From assembly GCA_016860685.1 (NCBI GenBank), contig BOJX01000005.1, forward strand, positions 1 through 63,665: 63,665 nt of DNA, in the 5' to 3' direction. Below the pieces are notes generated by a model. The model made no database searches. It was not told the origin of the DNA and saw only the letters and a program-made list of their open reading frames with translations. The position numbers were made by a program, and so were the translations under genes. This stretch comes from Planctomycetota bacterium (GTDB lineage: Bacteria; Planctomycetota; Phycisphaerae; UBA1845). Below, piece by piece: positions 25,838 to 34,904 of this stretch. The stretch's first letter is position 1, and the number at the start of each line of letters is the position of its first letter.

Positions 25838-26770
25838 TTACAGCTCTTCTTCGAGCGTCGTGGAGTCGCTCAGATCAGCCTTCATGTGCGGGAGGTTGTC
25901 GTTATTCCACCGCCGCTGGGCTGACGGCAGGTTGCCGTTCCCTTCGTCAGGGTCGTTCTTATGTCGGACAATGTTCGTACGCCGGTCCCACTCAGCGTGT
26001 CCGTCCACAAAAAGGAGATTCGCCCCCTTGCGGTGGCGCTCGCCGGGCCAGCGGTTGCGCACGCCGAGCGTGCTCCAAGGCCGCCCGAACACCGCGTGGT
26101 CGTCGAACCCATCGCCGATCGCGTCCGCCAGGACAATCATGTCGCCGGGAGCCTTGACGCGCACCTCGGGCACTTCGGCGGCGCGCTTGTTCCCCTCGTC
26201 GTTGAAGTTCGGATACTGATCCGGGTGCATCCCCAGACCGCGTGACCACACCTGGGGATGACCCTGATTGACGGCGAGCCTCAGTTCGGTCTCGAAAATC
26301 TCGTGGTTGCCGGACTCGTTGTATCCGTAGCTGAAGAAGATGTTCGAGTTCAGGTGGGCGATTTCGTCGACCTTATACCCGTATTGCGGCCAGTCCCGGT
26401 TCCAGCCGTTGGGCTTGTAACCCGGCTGGTACCTGATGACCCAGGCGAACTCCTCCGGCGCCGCCGGGCAGAGAAACGTCTCGACCTGATCGTTCATGTA
26501 TTCGCGGATCCGCGTCTGCCAGACGTAGATCCAGTAGCGACCGGGCGGCTGATGATGTCCGCCGGGATAGTGGGCGTTGTCGTGGACGTAGTAGGTCATT
26601 GCCTGCCCCATCGCCCGAAGCTGGGTCTGGCATTTGACCGTCTTCGCCTGATTGCGGGCCGCCTGCAACGACGGCAGGAGAATACTGATCAGGAGGGCGA
26701 TGATAGCGATCACCACGAGAAGCTCGATGAGCGTGAACCCTGACCGACGCCGAACTGGTGCTGTTGACAT
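25838..26770 (-). CDS. Type II secretion/type IV-like pseudopilin, H-X9-DG family (paralog 1)
   Basis: The protein has 310 residues from the ATG at 26770. A short leader ending RRRSG is followed by the prepilin helix [24 protein letters not shown], cut by a prepilin peptidase before Phe. The processing-associated H-X9-DG motif is intact ([12 protein letters not shown]). It ends [16 protein letters not shown] and an acidic tail, shared with the second paralog 0.7 kb upstream. Such proteins are greatly expanded in planctomycetes. They probably assemble in an envelope pseudopilus, but individual roles are unknown. Confidence 0.93.
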   Translation of the reverse strand: MSTAPVRRRSGFTLIELLVVIAIIALLISILLPSLQAARNQAKTVKCQTQLRAMGQAMTYYVHDNAHYPGGHHQPPGRYWIYVWQTRIREYMNDQVETFLCPAAPEEFAWVIRYQPGYKPNGWNRDWPQYGYKVDEIAHLNSNIFFSYGYNESGNHEIFETELRLAVNQGHPQVWSRGLGMHPDQYPNFNDEGNKRAAEVPEVRVKAPGDMIVLADAIGDGFDDHAVFGRPWSTLGVRNRWPGERHRKGANLLFVDGHAEWDRRTNIVRHKNDPDEGNGNLPSAQRRWNNDNLPHMKADLSDSTTLEEEL

Positions 26771-26923
26771 GAACGAAATACCCCCGATCACGGGCGACCC
26801 GCCGGCCCGCTCGGCCTGAATCACCGAAGCATTCCCGATGCCCCCAACACCCGAGCGGCGCCTGCCTAAGGAATCGCTCCTCAGCGCGCCGTTGCCGCGC
26901 CTGAGGCTGCTCCAGATTCCGAC

Positions 26924-27328
26924 TTACCCCCCGGTCTTGCGCGTCGGGGTCTTCTTTCCAGCAGCCGGCTCATACCCGTGAACCGACGCCTCGCCGATGT
27001 TCTCTTTGCAATGCGGACAAACGCTGGGCAGCGCTCCGTGCCCGACCATCTCGAGGTTGCGGTTACACGACGGGCACTTCTGCGCCCGTGACGTCTTCCG
27101 CTGACCGCAATGCGTGCAAGCGACGTATCCCCCCTCCTTCGCCGCCGCCGCCACCTTCGCCAGCGGAACCTCAAAATCCTTCCCGCAGGACTCATTGTGG
27201 CAGACCCAGTAGGTCGTCTCCTGCATGTTCACGCCGGAGTCCGACGGAGCCGTGAGGTTGCGATAGAAAAAGAAACCGGCGCCCGCCAGCGCGACGACGA
27301 GAATGAGTGTCTTGACTTGATTGGACAT
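26924..27328 (-). CDS. Membrane-anchored zinc-ribbon protein
   Basis: The protein has 134 residues. One N-terminal membrane helix (TLILVVALAGAGFFFYRNL) is followed by four Cys pairs: CHNESC, CTHC, CPSC and CPHC. These look like two zinc ribbons facing one side of the membrane. The tail is basic (KKTPTRKTGG). GGGGGG precedes the ATG by 5 bases. It lies between two paralogous pseudopilin genes on the same strand, so it may work with them, but the family is not one I can name. Confidence 0.78.
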   Translation of the reverse strand: MSNQVKTLILVVALAGAGFFFYRNLTAPSDSGVNMQETTYWVCHNESCGKDFEVPLAKVAAAAKEGGYVACTHCGQRKTSRAQKCPSCNRNLEMVGHGALPSVCPHCKENIGEASVHGYEPAAGKKTPTRKTGG

Positions 27329-27444
27329 CTATGCCCCCCGGATCAGCAGACCTTGTGATTTCACTTCGCGAGGGGACGCCCGACCCCCTTCGACACCGAT
27401 GGTCCAACCATCCAATCTGAACCCGCGATTGAGCACAACCCCCG

Positions 27445-28431
27445 TTACTCCTGGGTCGGGCTTGAATCGCTGCCGTCGGCCGTGAGGTGCGGCCGGTTAT
27501 CGTTGTTCCAACGGCGCTGGGCGGACGGCAAATATCCGTTGCCGACTTCCTGCCCGGTGTCCACCAGCGATTTCGCCGTCACCCAGTTCGTGCGACGGTC
27601 CCACTCCGTGTGATTGTCAACAAACAAGACGTTGGCGCCTTTGCGGTGCCGCTCGCCCGGCCATCGCTCCTGGGGCCGTTCCCCACCGCCCGGCCAGAAA
27701 CGAGGACGACCGTAACTGGCGAAATCGTCTACCCCGTCCGCGCGCGAGTCCGTGATGGCGATCATGTTCGCCGGAGTCACCACGCGGTCCACCGGGAATT
27801 CGGCGAGGCGACGGTTGACGTCGAGCTGATTACGCTCACCATCAGAGATCTCCCCATCGCTCATGAACTCTTCATAAAGATAGGTCGGAGTATCCGGATG
27901 CATGCCCAGCCCCCGACAGAACTGGAAGCTCTCTCGATTGCCGGATTCGTTGTAGCCGTATCCGAAGAAGTGGAATACGCCCGATCGCGTCGTACCGATC
28001 TGCGGCTCCTCGTTGTCCTGATATCCGTAATTGGGCCATCCGTGATCGGAATAACCCTGCATGCTGAAATTCTCATTGAATCCCGGAGTAATCTTCGGCA
28101 CCCAGTCGAACTCTTCCGGCGCCGACGGGCAATTGAACGTCTCCACCTGCTGATCCATGTACGCCCGAGTGCGCGTGTGCCAGACGTAAATCCAATCCGA
28201 TGCATGTGGGTGCTGAGCGTGCCCGCCGGGGAAGTGGTTGTTATCCGCTCCATACAGAGCCAACCCCGTGCCCATCGCCCGCAACTGCGTCGCACACTTC
28301 ACTGATTTCGCCTGCTCCCTCGCCGCCTGGAGCGAGGGCAGAAGGATGCTGATCAGGAGGGCGATGATAGCGATGACAACGAGCAGCTCGATCAGCGTGA
28401 AGCCCGTTCGACGTGATGATTTGACGTGCAT
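27445..28431 (-). CDS. Type II secretion/type IV-like pseudopilin, H-X9-DG family (paralog 2)
   Basis: The protein has 328 residues from the ATG at 28431 (AAGGG 9 bases upstream); an ATG at 28452 is an alternative. The leader [10 protein letters not shown] precedes [24 protein letters not shown]. It aligns with paralog 1 throughout (PGG box, [31 protein letters not shown]) and shares its C-terminus ([22 protein letters not shown]). The processing motif is H-X9-DN rather than H-X9-DG, a substitution of the named Gly. Both genes flank the zinc-ribbon gene, pointing to a local duplication. Confidence 0.92.
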   Translation of the reverse strand: MHVKSSRRTGFTLIELLVVIAIIALLISILLPSLQAAREQAKSVKCATQLRAMGTGLALYGADNNHFPGGHAQHPHASDWIYVWHTRTRAYMDQQVETFNCPSAPEEFDWVPKITPGFNENFSMQGYSDHGWPNYGYQDNEEPQIGTTRSGVFHFFGYGYNESGNRESFQFCRGLGMHPDTPTYLYEEFMSDGEISDGERNQLDVNRRLAEFPVDRVVTPANMIAITDSRADGVDDFASYGRPRFWPGGGERPQERWPGERHRKGANVLFVDNHTEWDRRTNWVTAKSLVDTGQEVGNGYLPSAQRRWNNDNRPHLTADGSDSSPTQE

Positions 28432-29190
28432 ATGCTCCGACCCTTTCTTCAAACCGGCGGGACCGCCCGAAGACCCCGTTCATGCTCGCCCGAAGCGCTA
28501 TGATCCAGTCCGGCGATCCCGCTCTCTCACCCGGCAACCGGATCCTCACCGCGTTCAATACGTTTTCCGACGCCCGGAATTCCCTTTTCTTGTCTTTTGC
28601 GCCGGATACTCGCCCGGGCCGCGCGTTCGCCGCCTTGTCAACCAAGACACCCCAACCCCGCCGCCGACGGCGATCCGTTAGCGTCGGACCCGGTTCATCA
28701 ACCGCTGTCCCCGTCGGTACCCGCCGTTTACGGAACCGCTTTTCAACGCTTTTCAAGGACAATCCGCGCGTCGAACTCGGGGGAGACCACCGCCCCGGCG
28801 CCGCCTTGCGGATTGTTCAGCCCGTATTAAGCATCCAGTATGAACCCCACGGTCGGAATATGCAAGAACCCATCCGGAAATAATACGCACACCACCGGGG
28901 CGCATCGTCAGGCTGATGCGAAAAACTTGACCCTATGAAAACAGTCGAGAGGCAGAACCGCCGGATTTCACAGGCTCGGCCCTGGGAAAGTCCAGCGCCC
29001 TTATGACTCCGGTGAGGCTGGCTTCGCCGCGACGCCACCCCTTCCGCGACCTCCCGCAGATTTTGTGCGATCGCATCAACAATACGACATGAAGCGGTGA
29101 TGTGAGGGTGAGCCTCTACCGGTGGACTGAGGACGCCTTCCCCTGACCGGTTCGCAAGGTTCTCGCGTCGGGCCGGCGATCACCCCGACC
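28432..29190. other. Gap upstream of pseudopilin paralog 2 without a convincing gene
   Basis: About 760 bases lie between this pseudopilin start and the end of the amidase gene. A short hairpin (GCATC...GATGC) sits near 28903-28921 without a terminator-like T run in the right direction. Otherwise I see nothing. Confidence 0.4.
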
Positions 29191-29886
29191 TCACTTGTGT
29201 CCGCCCAGGTCCGACGCCGCCACGGCGCCCCGAGGCCGAAGTGACGCCACCGGCGGAAAATTCCGCCCGGGACACGCCGTCTGCCGCGTCACGCCGCCGT
29301 GAGTATAAATCCGGTCGGAGGAAATGCGGCCCTCGGCGCAAAGAAACGCGATCAACCGCCGCAGCGCCGCAAGCTGCGCGGCGGACGGACGGGTCTTCTC
29401 GAAGTTCCCGACCAGGCAGATGCCCACCCCGTGATCGTTGTAGTAGTTGTTCGGCGTCTTGCAGTGTGCCCCGTGCTTCTGCTTCGTCCAGCGAGGCCCG
29501 ACTTCGATCACGCCGTCCCCGGTGTCCGTGCCGTTGCCGATGACGAAGTGATACCCGAGTTCATCCCAGCCCCGGCTGATGCGGTGATCCCGGTCGAACC
29601 GCGCTGCCCCGCCGACGTCGGTCGCACTGTGATGAATGACGATCGAACTCCACCGTCCGCTGATCTTCCCCCCGGGCGGGATCCATCCCGGCGGGTAGGC
29701 GGACGTCGGCAAACGCCGGGCGACGGACGGGGGTGGCGCGTCGGGCGCCAGGGTGGACGGGCGCGGAGCGTCTGAGGGAAAGACGACGTCCGGAAGGTGC
29801 GCGAACCGGTCTGAGGCCGAATCCCCGCATCCGGCGATCGTAAGCACCGCCGCACCCAGAACGTATCTTACGTGGCGAAGCATCAT
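29191..29886 (-). CDS. N-acetylmuramoyl-L-alanine amidase lipoprotein (Amidase_2/PGRP type)
   Basis: The protein has 231 residues from the first of two ATGs (29886), with GAGGGG 5 bases upstream. The lipobox is LTIAGCGDS. A Pro-rich linker leads to the amidase fold: SSIVIHHSATDVGG with the first Zn His, WDELGYHFVIGNG, HGVGICLVGNFEKTRPS, and IYTHGGVTRQTACPGRNFPP with the second His and Cys. It would cleave the amide bond between MurNAc and the stem peptide, in the envelope. Planctomycetes do make peptidoglycan, so this role is plausible. Confidence 0.88.
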   Translation of the reverse strand: MMLRHVRYVLGAAVLTIAGCGDSASDRFAHLPDVVFPSDAPRPSTLAPDAPPPSVARRLPTSAYPPGWIPPGGKISGRWSSIVIHHSATDVGGAARFDRDHRISRGWDELGYHFVIGNGTDTGDGVIEVGPRWTKQKHGAHCKTPNNYYNDHGVGICLVGNFEKTRPSAAQLAALRRLIAFLCAEGRISSDRIYTHGGVTRQTACPGRNFPPVASLRPRGAVAASDLGGHK

Positions 29887-30368
29887 GCCGTCCCCTCGAC
29901 AACCTTCCCGGCTGCGCCTGCGTTTCTCCCGCGCGGCGTCCCGCGGTCGGAACCCGGGGCGTGTCCGCCGCGCCTCCGTCTTGCCGCGCCGCACACGGAA
30001 GCGCGCGCGTCGCATCTACCTTATCGGATCGGCGCACCGTAATTCAATACTCCTCAGTCTCAACCAGACTCCATCGTTGAGCGCTGTGGATGTCTCGTCG
30101 TTGCGACGCGACGTGCGATGATGCCCGGAACGGACGGCGATCGGCGGCGTGACGTTTCACCTTCCTCTCGAACTTCCGCCGTCCCTCCGGGATCCGTGAG
30201 GGGCGGCTGCTCCGGCGAAGGCGGAACCCCTCGCTGGGAGGTCTCCGGAGAATCATAAGTTCCTGTGATTTCAACTCCCGCAACCGGAGTCCGGCAGAGA
30301 CTCGGGTCCAACCTCTGTGCGACGCTCCGGGGCTGAAACCGCCCGGGACGGCGCCCTCCGGGAGAACC
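29887..30368. other. 482-base gap without a convincing gene
   Basis: It lies between the amidase start and the stop of the SpsF/radical-SAM-like gene. The amidase frame stays open leftward into it, but the predicted residues are Arg-rich and the lipoprotein start is clear. No RNA gene or terminator was recognised. Confidence 0.4.
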
Positions 30369-32018
30369 TCACGGGCGGTGCCACTCCTCGCACGCCCCGC
30401 ACAGCGGACCGGCGGCGGCGGCGTCCCCGCGCACGTGCGCCTCGCGCACGCGCGTCATCGCTTCACCACGCCAGACCGCTTCCAATTCATCCCTCCCGGA
30501 GTCGCCCACGGGCGTCAGGCCCCGGAAATCCTGATCGCAGAGCACGACCGACCCGTCCGCCAGCACCACCAGCCGCGACCGCAGCCGACGGCACGCGGTG
30601 CGCGACGGCGGCGCTGTGCTCATCGCCGCCAGGTCCGGCATCTGCCGCGACCGGTGACTGAATCCCGTGACATTGACCGTCCCCAGCCGGCGGACCCAGC
30701 CGTCGAAGAACGCCGGCATTTCCGCAAGCGTCGGCTTCGCCTTGACCATCTCCGGGACGACGATCGGCGCGACGCAGCCTCGCTCGCGCTTCCGCACCTC
30801 GAGGCGATCCACCCGAGACCGCACGTGCTCCAGTGAAGCCCGAGGCGGGGCGTCCGGCGCATGCATTGCCGCATACGTCTCGGTTGTCCACCCGTCCATC
30901 AGAACGCTCAATACGTCGACCTGGTAGTCGAGCAGCGTCTCGATCAGGTCATCCGTAAGATCAACCCCCGCCGTCCGCACCGCGACGCCGAACACGCCCG
31001 CCTCGCGCAGCACGCGCAAGACCTCCGGGAACCGCGGATGCCGCAGCGGATCGCCGAACCCGCCGAGCACCACCAGCGAGTCGTCCAGCGCGCCCAGTTC
31101 CGACGCGATCTTCCGAACTGTCTCGATCGACAAAGGCCCGCGACGCCCGACTCGATCGCCGCGCGGGTGCAGGACGGCCGACGGATAAGGATCATCCGTC
31201 GTCAGTTCGATCTCGACTTCGCTCGGAAGACGCGGGACGTGACTCGCCTCAAGGTCCGCGACGACGCGCCCCAACTGCTCCGCGTTCGGCGCGGGGTCGG
31301 CGCGCCACGCCGCGCTCGTGACCTCCGCCCAGCGGTCCGTATCCGCAATCAACCTCAGCCCGCCGTAGCGCAGCGGCGCCCGGACCTCGAAACAGCATGA
31401 GAAGAACGCCAGATCCTTGCGCGGCGCGTCCGGCTTGTAACTGAGGATCCACCCGGGAGGGATATTCTTGTCTGCCAATTCCCTGATCAGGTCGGCGTTG
31501 TAGATCGTTCCCGCGACCCCCGGCGGCGCCTGCGCAAACGCCAGCCGGTTGTCCTCCTCCGACCGGTCGTGCCGCTCGATCATCGCGTCCAGCACGTCCG
31601 GGCAGACCAGCACCGCCGCCGGTGGAACGATCATCACCCGGTCCGCCGGTCGAAGCTCCAGCAGGGCGGCGACCACCTGCGGGTGAAGGTACTCATCCAG
31701 CGAGGTCGTCCCACCTATCCCACCCCGCCACCCCGCCAGCGACCACTTCCGCGACACTCGCACCAGCGCCCGCCACGCCGGATCCGGCGCCTCGACCCGC
31801 TGGACCCCCACCCCGAGACCCGCAAGCACCGCTTCACACCGACCCTCCTGCCCCGCCGGCGAAAGCACCACGCATTCGGCGAGTCCTCGCGCCGCGCGCA
31901 GCCGCTCGACCGTTCTGCGGAGGATCGGCTGTCCGCCCAGCTCGTCACAAAGCCGGCTCCGCGTCCCCAGCGGCGTCCGCTCGAAGTCGGCGTGGATGAC
32001 CGCGATCGTTCGTTTCAT
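30369..32018 (-). CDS. SpsF-like nucleotidyltransferase domain fused to a cysteine-less radical-SAM-like domain with SPASM tail
   Basis: The protein has 549 residues. Residues 1-250 resemble cytidylyltransferases of the SpsF/CMP-sugar type (TIAVIHADFERTPLGTRSRL, then GQPILRRTVERLRAARGL, then VVLSP), but the RxxSTRLPGK signature is altered. Residues 265-480 follow the SPASM radical-SAM pattern: VEIELTT, VVLGGFGDPLRHPRF, VDVLSVLMDGWTTETY. Where CxxxCxxC should follow ELTT, the sequence is DDPYPSAVLHPRG with no Cys. The C-terminal SPASM-like region keeps cysteines (TACRRLRS, VVLCDQDF, PLCGACEEW). Its start overlaps the Maf-family stop (ATGA). It probably serves surface-glycan synthesis; radical chemistry at the usual cluster seems lost. 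Confidence 0.78.
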   Translation of the reverse strand: MKRTIAVIHADFERTPLGTRSRLCDELGGQPILRRTVERLRAARGLAECVVLSPAGQEGRCEAVLAGLGVGVQRVEAPDPAWRALVRVSRKWSLAGWRGGIGGTTSLDEYLHPQVVAALLELRPADRVMIVPPAAVLVCPDVLDAMIERHDRSEEDNRLAFAQAPPGVAGTIYNADLIRELADKNIPPGWILSYKPDAPRKDLAFFSCCFEVRAPLRYGGLRLIADTDRWAEVTSAAWRADPAPNAEQLGRVVADLEASHVPRLPSEVEIELTTDDPYPSAVLHPRGDRVGRRGPLSIETVRKIASELGALDDSLVVLGGFGDPLRHPRFPEVLRVLREAGVFGVAVRTAGVDLTDDLIETLLDYQVDVLSVLMDGWTTETYAAMHAPDAPPRASLEHVRSRVDRLEVRKRERGCVAPIVVPEMVKAKPTLAEMPAFFDGWVRRLGTVNVTGFSHRSRQMPDLAAMSTAPPSRTACRRLRSRLVVLADGSVVLCDQDFRGLTPVGDSGRDELEAVWRGEAMTRVREAHVRGDAAAAGPLCGACEEWHRP

Positions 32019-33994
32019 GCGTCGGGCTTTGCTCCTGCGCTGCCCCGCTCCGCGTCGGCTCCCGCCTCGATTTCGGACACGACCCGCCGCCGCGCCGCCT
32101 CGAGCATCTCCCGGACCTCGTCCACGCCCTCGCGCACGCCCCGGATAAACTCGACGTCCCGCGCGATCTGCCGCCGCGCCCGCTCTGCGCCCTCAGCCTC
32201 ATCCGCGTTTAACCGCCGGTCCGCGCTGTACCGCCGGAACTCCGCGAATTGCGTCGCGCTGTTGACGATCTCGTAAGGCCGCGTCGCCCGGTGAATCCGA
32301 AGGCGCAGTTCATCCACCCGCGCCAGCCGCCGGTTGAACTTCCCCGGCTCGCCGACCAGCCCTTCCAGCTCCTTCAGAAGTGACAGTAACTCGTCACAGA
32401 CCGCCTCAACGTCGTTGAACTCCGCCAGCCGGCGGTCCAGTTCGCGTTGCGCGGCGGGAAGACGCGACGGGTCGCGCCAGCGCCACTCCGTCCGGTACGC
32501 GAACCGCTCGAGCGGGATCGCCTCGCGGCAATGCCGCTGGATCACCTCGCTCAGCGCCATCGCCGAGGTCCCGCGGATCGCCGCTCCACCTTCCGTTGCG
32601 TTGATCACTGTTGCTCGCGTCTGCGATATATCCTTCTCGAACTGCTCCAGATAGGTGAAAAGCAGTTCGTCCGTGTACAACTCGACGCCGTCCTGACCAG
32701 GCACGCGGCGGAGAATGTCGCCGTTGCGGGCGATCCGCTCCCACTCCTTGTCCTCGATCGTGCTGAACCGGTTCAATTCCCCGCGCCACGTCCGGTGAAC
32801 CTCGACGCCCGGCACGTAGAACGCATGTCCCGTGAACGCCAGATCCTGCCCGACGAACACCACCGGATCGCACCCCAGGTAGCACGCGAGGTAGAACGCC
32901 AGGTGCGCGACCGTCGCTCCGGCCTTGAGTCCGTCGCGCCCCGCCAGGTCGTCGCCCAGCACCAGCCGCATCCACCGGTTGTCCAGCAGCGACACCGGAC
33001 CCGGATAACCGTCGATCACGTGCCACGTCGCTTTCGGCTCGGCCACCAGGTGAACGTCGCTGACGTCCCCGACGCCCTCAAAGAACGCCGCCGACATCGC
33101 GTGAAAATCAAGGCTCGTCACGAAGTCCGGGCGGATGCCCCGCTCCAGCAGCAGCCGCAGCGTCGTCTGCACCGCGATGATCACCGCCCGCCCCTTCGCC
33201 TCCGCAAGGCGGTCCACGTTGCAACGCAAGGACGGACCTGCCGACACTACGATCGCCGGATGCCCGCGAAAGCGGTCACGCAGCCCGTCGATCGGCGGCG
33301 TCGTGACGTACGCCGGGATGTTCATCGCAATGTTGCGGCAGGTGATCTTCGAATTCGCCACCAGCGTCAGCAGCGACATCCGCTGGTACGTCGCGTACTC
33401 CGTCACCAGCCGCGTCATCCGAGCGTGCTCCTCCGGCGCCACGCGCAGCGACGGACCGTGCGCCACCATCTGAAGCCCGAGCATCATCAGCGTCCCGACG
33501 GGCGCGAACCGCTCATGCACGCTCGCCTTGTCCGCCGTGTGCAACAGGATCAGCTTTCGCGCTGAAAGCGCCTCCGACACGTCCGTGCACGCCAGCGCCG
33601 TCGCCAGCGTCCGCAGCGACGGCTCGAAGCAGATCACGACCGCGTCGCCCTTCAGCCGCGCGCAAAGCTCCCGCACGTGATAACCCAGCCCCAGACCGCT
33701 CACGAAAAAGCAGAACTTGTCCGCCCACGACTGATCGACCAGCCGTGACGCCTCCGTCAGAGGGTCGTGGCGGCTGTGAAGATAAACGCTTATGCCGTCC
33801 GGTCCGGACGCCCGCGCAGTCGGCAAACCGGTCCGTGACGGCTCCAGCGCCAGCCGCTCTTCATCCTCGACCGCGTCGATCTGATGCGCCAACTCCGCGT
33901 CCACGCGCCACAGCGCGCTGAGGTTCCGGACGAACACCGCATGTTCTTTCGGCGGGTTCGGCGTCTGCGAAGATTTCGTCTCGGACTGAATCAC
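32015..33994 (-). CDS. Maf/DUF115 family glycosyltransferase-like protein
   Basis: The protein has 659 residues from a GTG with GGGAGG 10 bases upstream. The DUF115 core (about 235-420) contains RGHPAIVVSAGPSLRCNVDRL, FVTSLDFHAMSA, LKAGATVAHLAFYLACYLGCDPVVFVGQDLAFTG and HAFYVPGVE. Family members transfer nonulosonic acids such as pseudaminic acid to flagellin in other bacteria. Here there are no flagellar genes nearby, so the target may be another surface protein. The C-terminus is a long, highly charged helical region that could form coiled coils. It is translationally coupled to the SpsF/radical-SAM-like gene. Confidence 0.87.
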   Translation of the reverse strand: MIQSETKSSQTPNPPKEHAVFVRNLSALWRVDAELAHQIDAVEDEERLALEPSRTGLPTARASGPDGISVYLHSRHDPLTEASRLVDQSWADKFCFFVSGLGLGYHVRELCARLKGDAVVICFEPSLRTLATALACTDVSEALSARKLILLHTADKASVHERFAPVGTLMMLGLQMVAHGPSLRVAPEEHARMTRLVTEYATYQRMSLLTLVANSKITCRNIAMNIPAYVTTPPIDGLRDRFRGHPAIVVSAGPSLRCNVDRLAEAKGRAVIIAVQTTLRLLLERGIRPDFVTSLDFHAMSAAFFEGVGDVSDVHLVAEPKATWHVIDGYPGPVSLLDNRWMRLVLGDDLAGRDGLKAGATVAHLAFYLACYLGCDPVVFVGQDLAFTGHAFYVPGVEVHRTWRGELNRFSTIEDKEWERIARNGDILRRVPGQDGVELYTDELLFTYLEQFEKDISQTRATVINATEGGAAIRGTSAMALSEVIQRHCREAIPLERFAYRTEWRWRDPSRLPAAQRELDRRLAEFNDVEAVCDELLSLLKELEGLVGEPGKFNRRLARVDELRLRIHRATRPYEIVNSATQFAEFRRYSADRRLNADEAEGAERARRQIARDVEFIRGVREGVDEVREMLEAARRRVVSEIEAGADAERGSAGAKPDA

Positions 33995-34021
33995 CTCCGC
34001 CCAGCCTCCCTGCCCGCGGCG

Positions 34022-34843
34022 TCAATCCCCCTCGCGATCCCGTTCCGAGTCGATCCACGGTCCCGCTTTCCGCGGCGGACCGAGGATGCCCCGGCGCGAC
34101 GGCGCCTGAAGAAACGCGACGAGCCTTCTCCCCGCCTCTCCTCGCACGTCCTTCGCCACCCGCGCGACCGCCTCCCGGAAAGAAAGTCCTTCCCGGTATA
34201 ATGTGCGGAAGATTCCGCGCAGCTCGAGTACCTCTTCACGCGGCACGCCCGCCCGCCTCAGACCTACCACGTTCAGACCCGCGACAAAGCCATCGTGATC
34301 CGTCAGCATGAAAGGCAGAACATCCATCGCCACCGGTCCCCCGGCTCCGATCATCGCCAGTTCCCCGATCCGGACGAATTGATGAATGATTCCGTCCGCG
34401 CCGAACGTCACCCGGTCCGCCACTTGGCAATGTCCCCCGAGCTTCGCCCCGTTCACCATCGTCACCCGGTTGCCCACCTCGCAGTTGTGCCCAATGTGAG
34501 TGCCCCCGAGCAGAAAGCAGTCCTCGCCGACCACGGTGCTCTCCCCCTCACCCGTCGCCCGGTGGATCGTCGTGTATTCGCGGATCACCGTCCGTGCCCC
34601 GATCCGACAGTAACTGACCTCCCCCTTGAACTTCACATCCTGCGGCAGATGCCCGACCACCACGCCCGGGTGCAACTCGCACCCCTCGCCGATCACCGTG
34701 TGTCCCGTCACATATACATTCTGATACAACCGACACCCCGCACCGATCCGCACATAACCCTCGATGATACAGAAAGGCCCCACGACCACGGTTTCGTGCA
34801 GTTCCGCCCGCTTGTCCACAATCGCCGTCGGATGAATGCTCAT
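34022..34843 (-). CDS. lpxA: Acyl-[ACP]-UDP-N-acetylglucosamine O-acyltransferase
   Basis: LpxA performs the first step of lipid A synthesis, adding a hydroxyacyl chain to UDP-GlcNAc in the cytosol. The protein has 273 residues from the ATG giving MSIHPTAIVDKRAELHETVVVGPFC. Left-handed beta-helix hexapeptide repeats run through residue 190. VNGAKLGGHCQVADRVTFG, the catalytic-His region THIGHNCEVGN, and AVAMDVLPFM-like PVAMDVLPFMLTDHD support LpxA over LpxD. The tail (FLQAPSRRGILG) is typical. It lies 27 bases before the Maf gene in the same direction. Confidence 0.92.
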   Translation of the reverse strand: MSIHPTAIVDKRAELHETVVVGPFCIIEGYVRIGAGCRLYQNVYVTGHTVIGEGCELHPGVVVGHLPQDVKFKGEVSYCRIGARTVIREYTTIHRATGEGESTVVGEDCFLLGGTHIGHNCEVGNRVTMVNGAKLGGHCQVADRVTFGADGIIHQFVRIGELAMIGAGGPVAMDVLPFMLTDHDGFVAGLNVVGLRRAGVPREEVLELRGIFRTLYREGLSFREAVARVAKDVRGEAGRRLVAFLQAPSRRGILGPPRKAGPWIDSERDREGD

Positions 34844-34904
34844 GCCAAGTTCGTCCCCGTCATGCGCGTGCAAGACTCAAGCTGCAACCTCCACGCCGCA
34901 CGAG

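Noticed and set aside
25270-26157. Plus-strand open frame between the CarH-like gene and the pseudopilin
   Set aside because: Its 3' half is antisense to the pseudopilin and its 5' half translates the dispersed repeat; no motif supports it.
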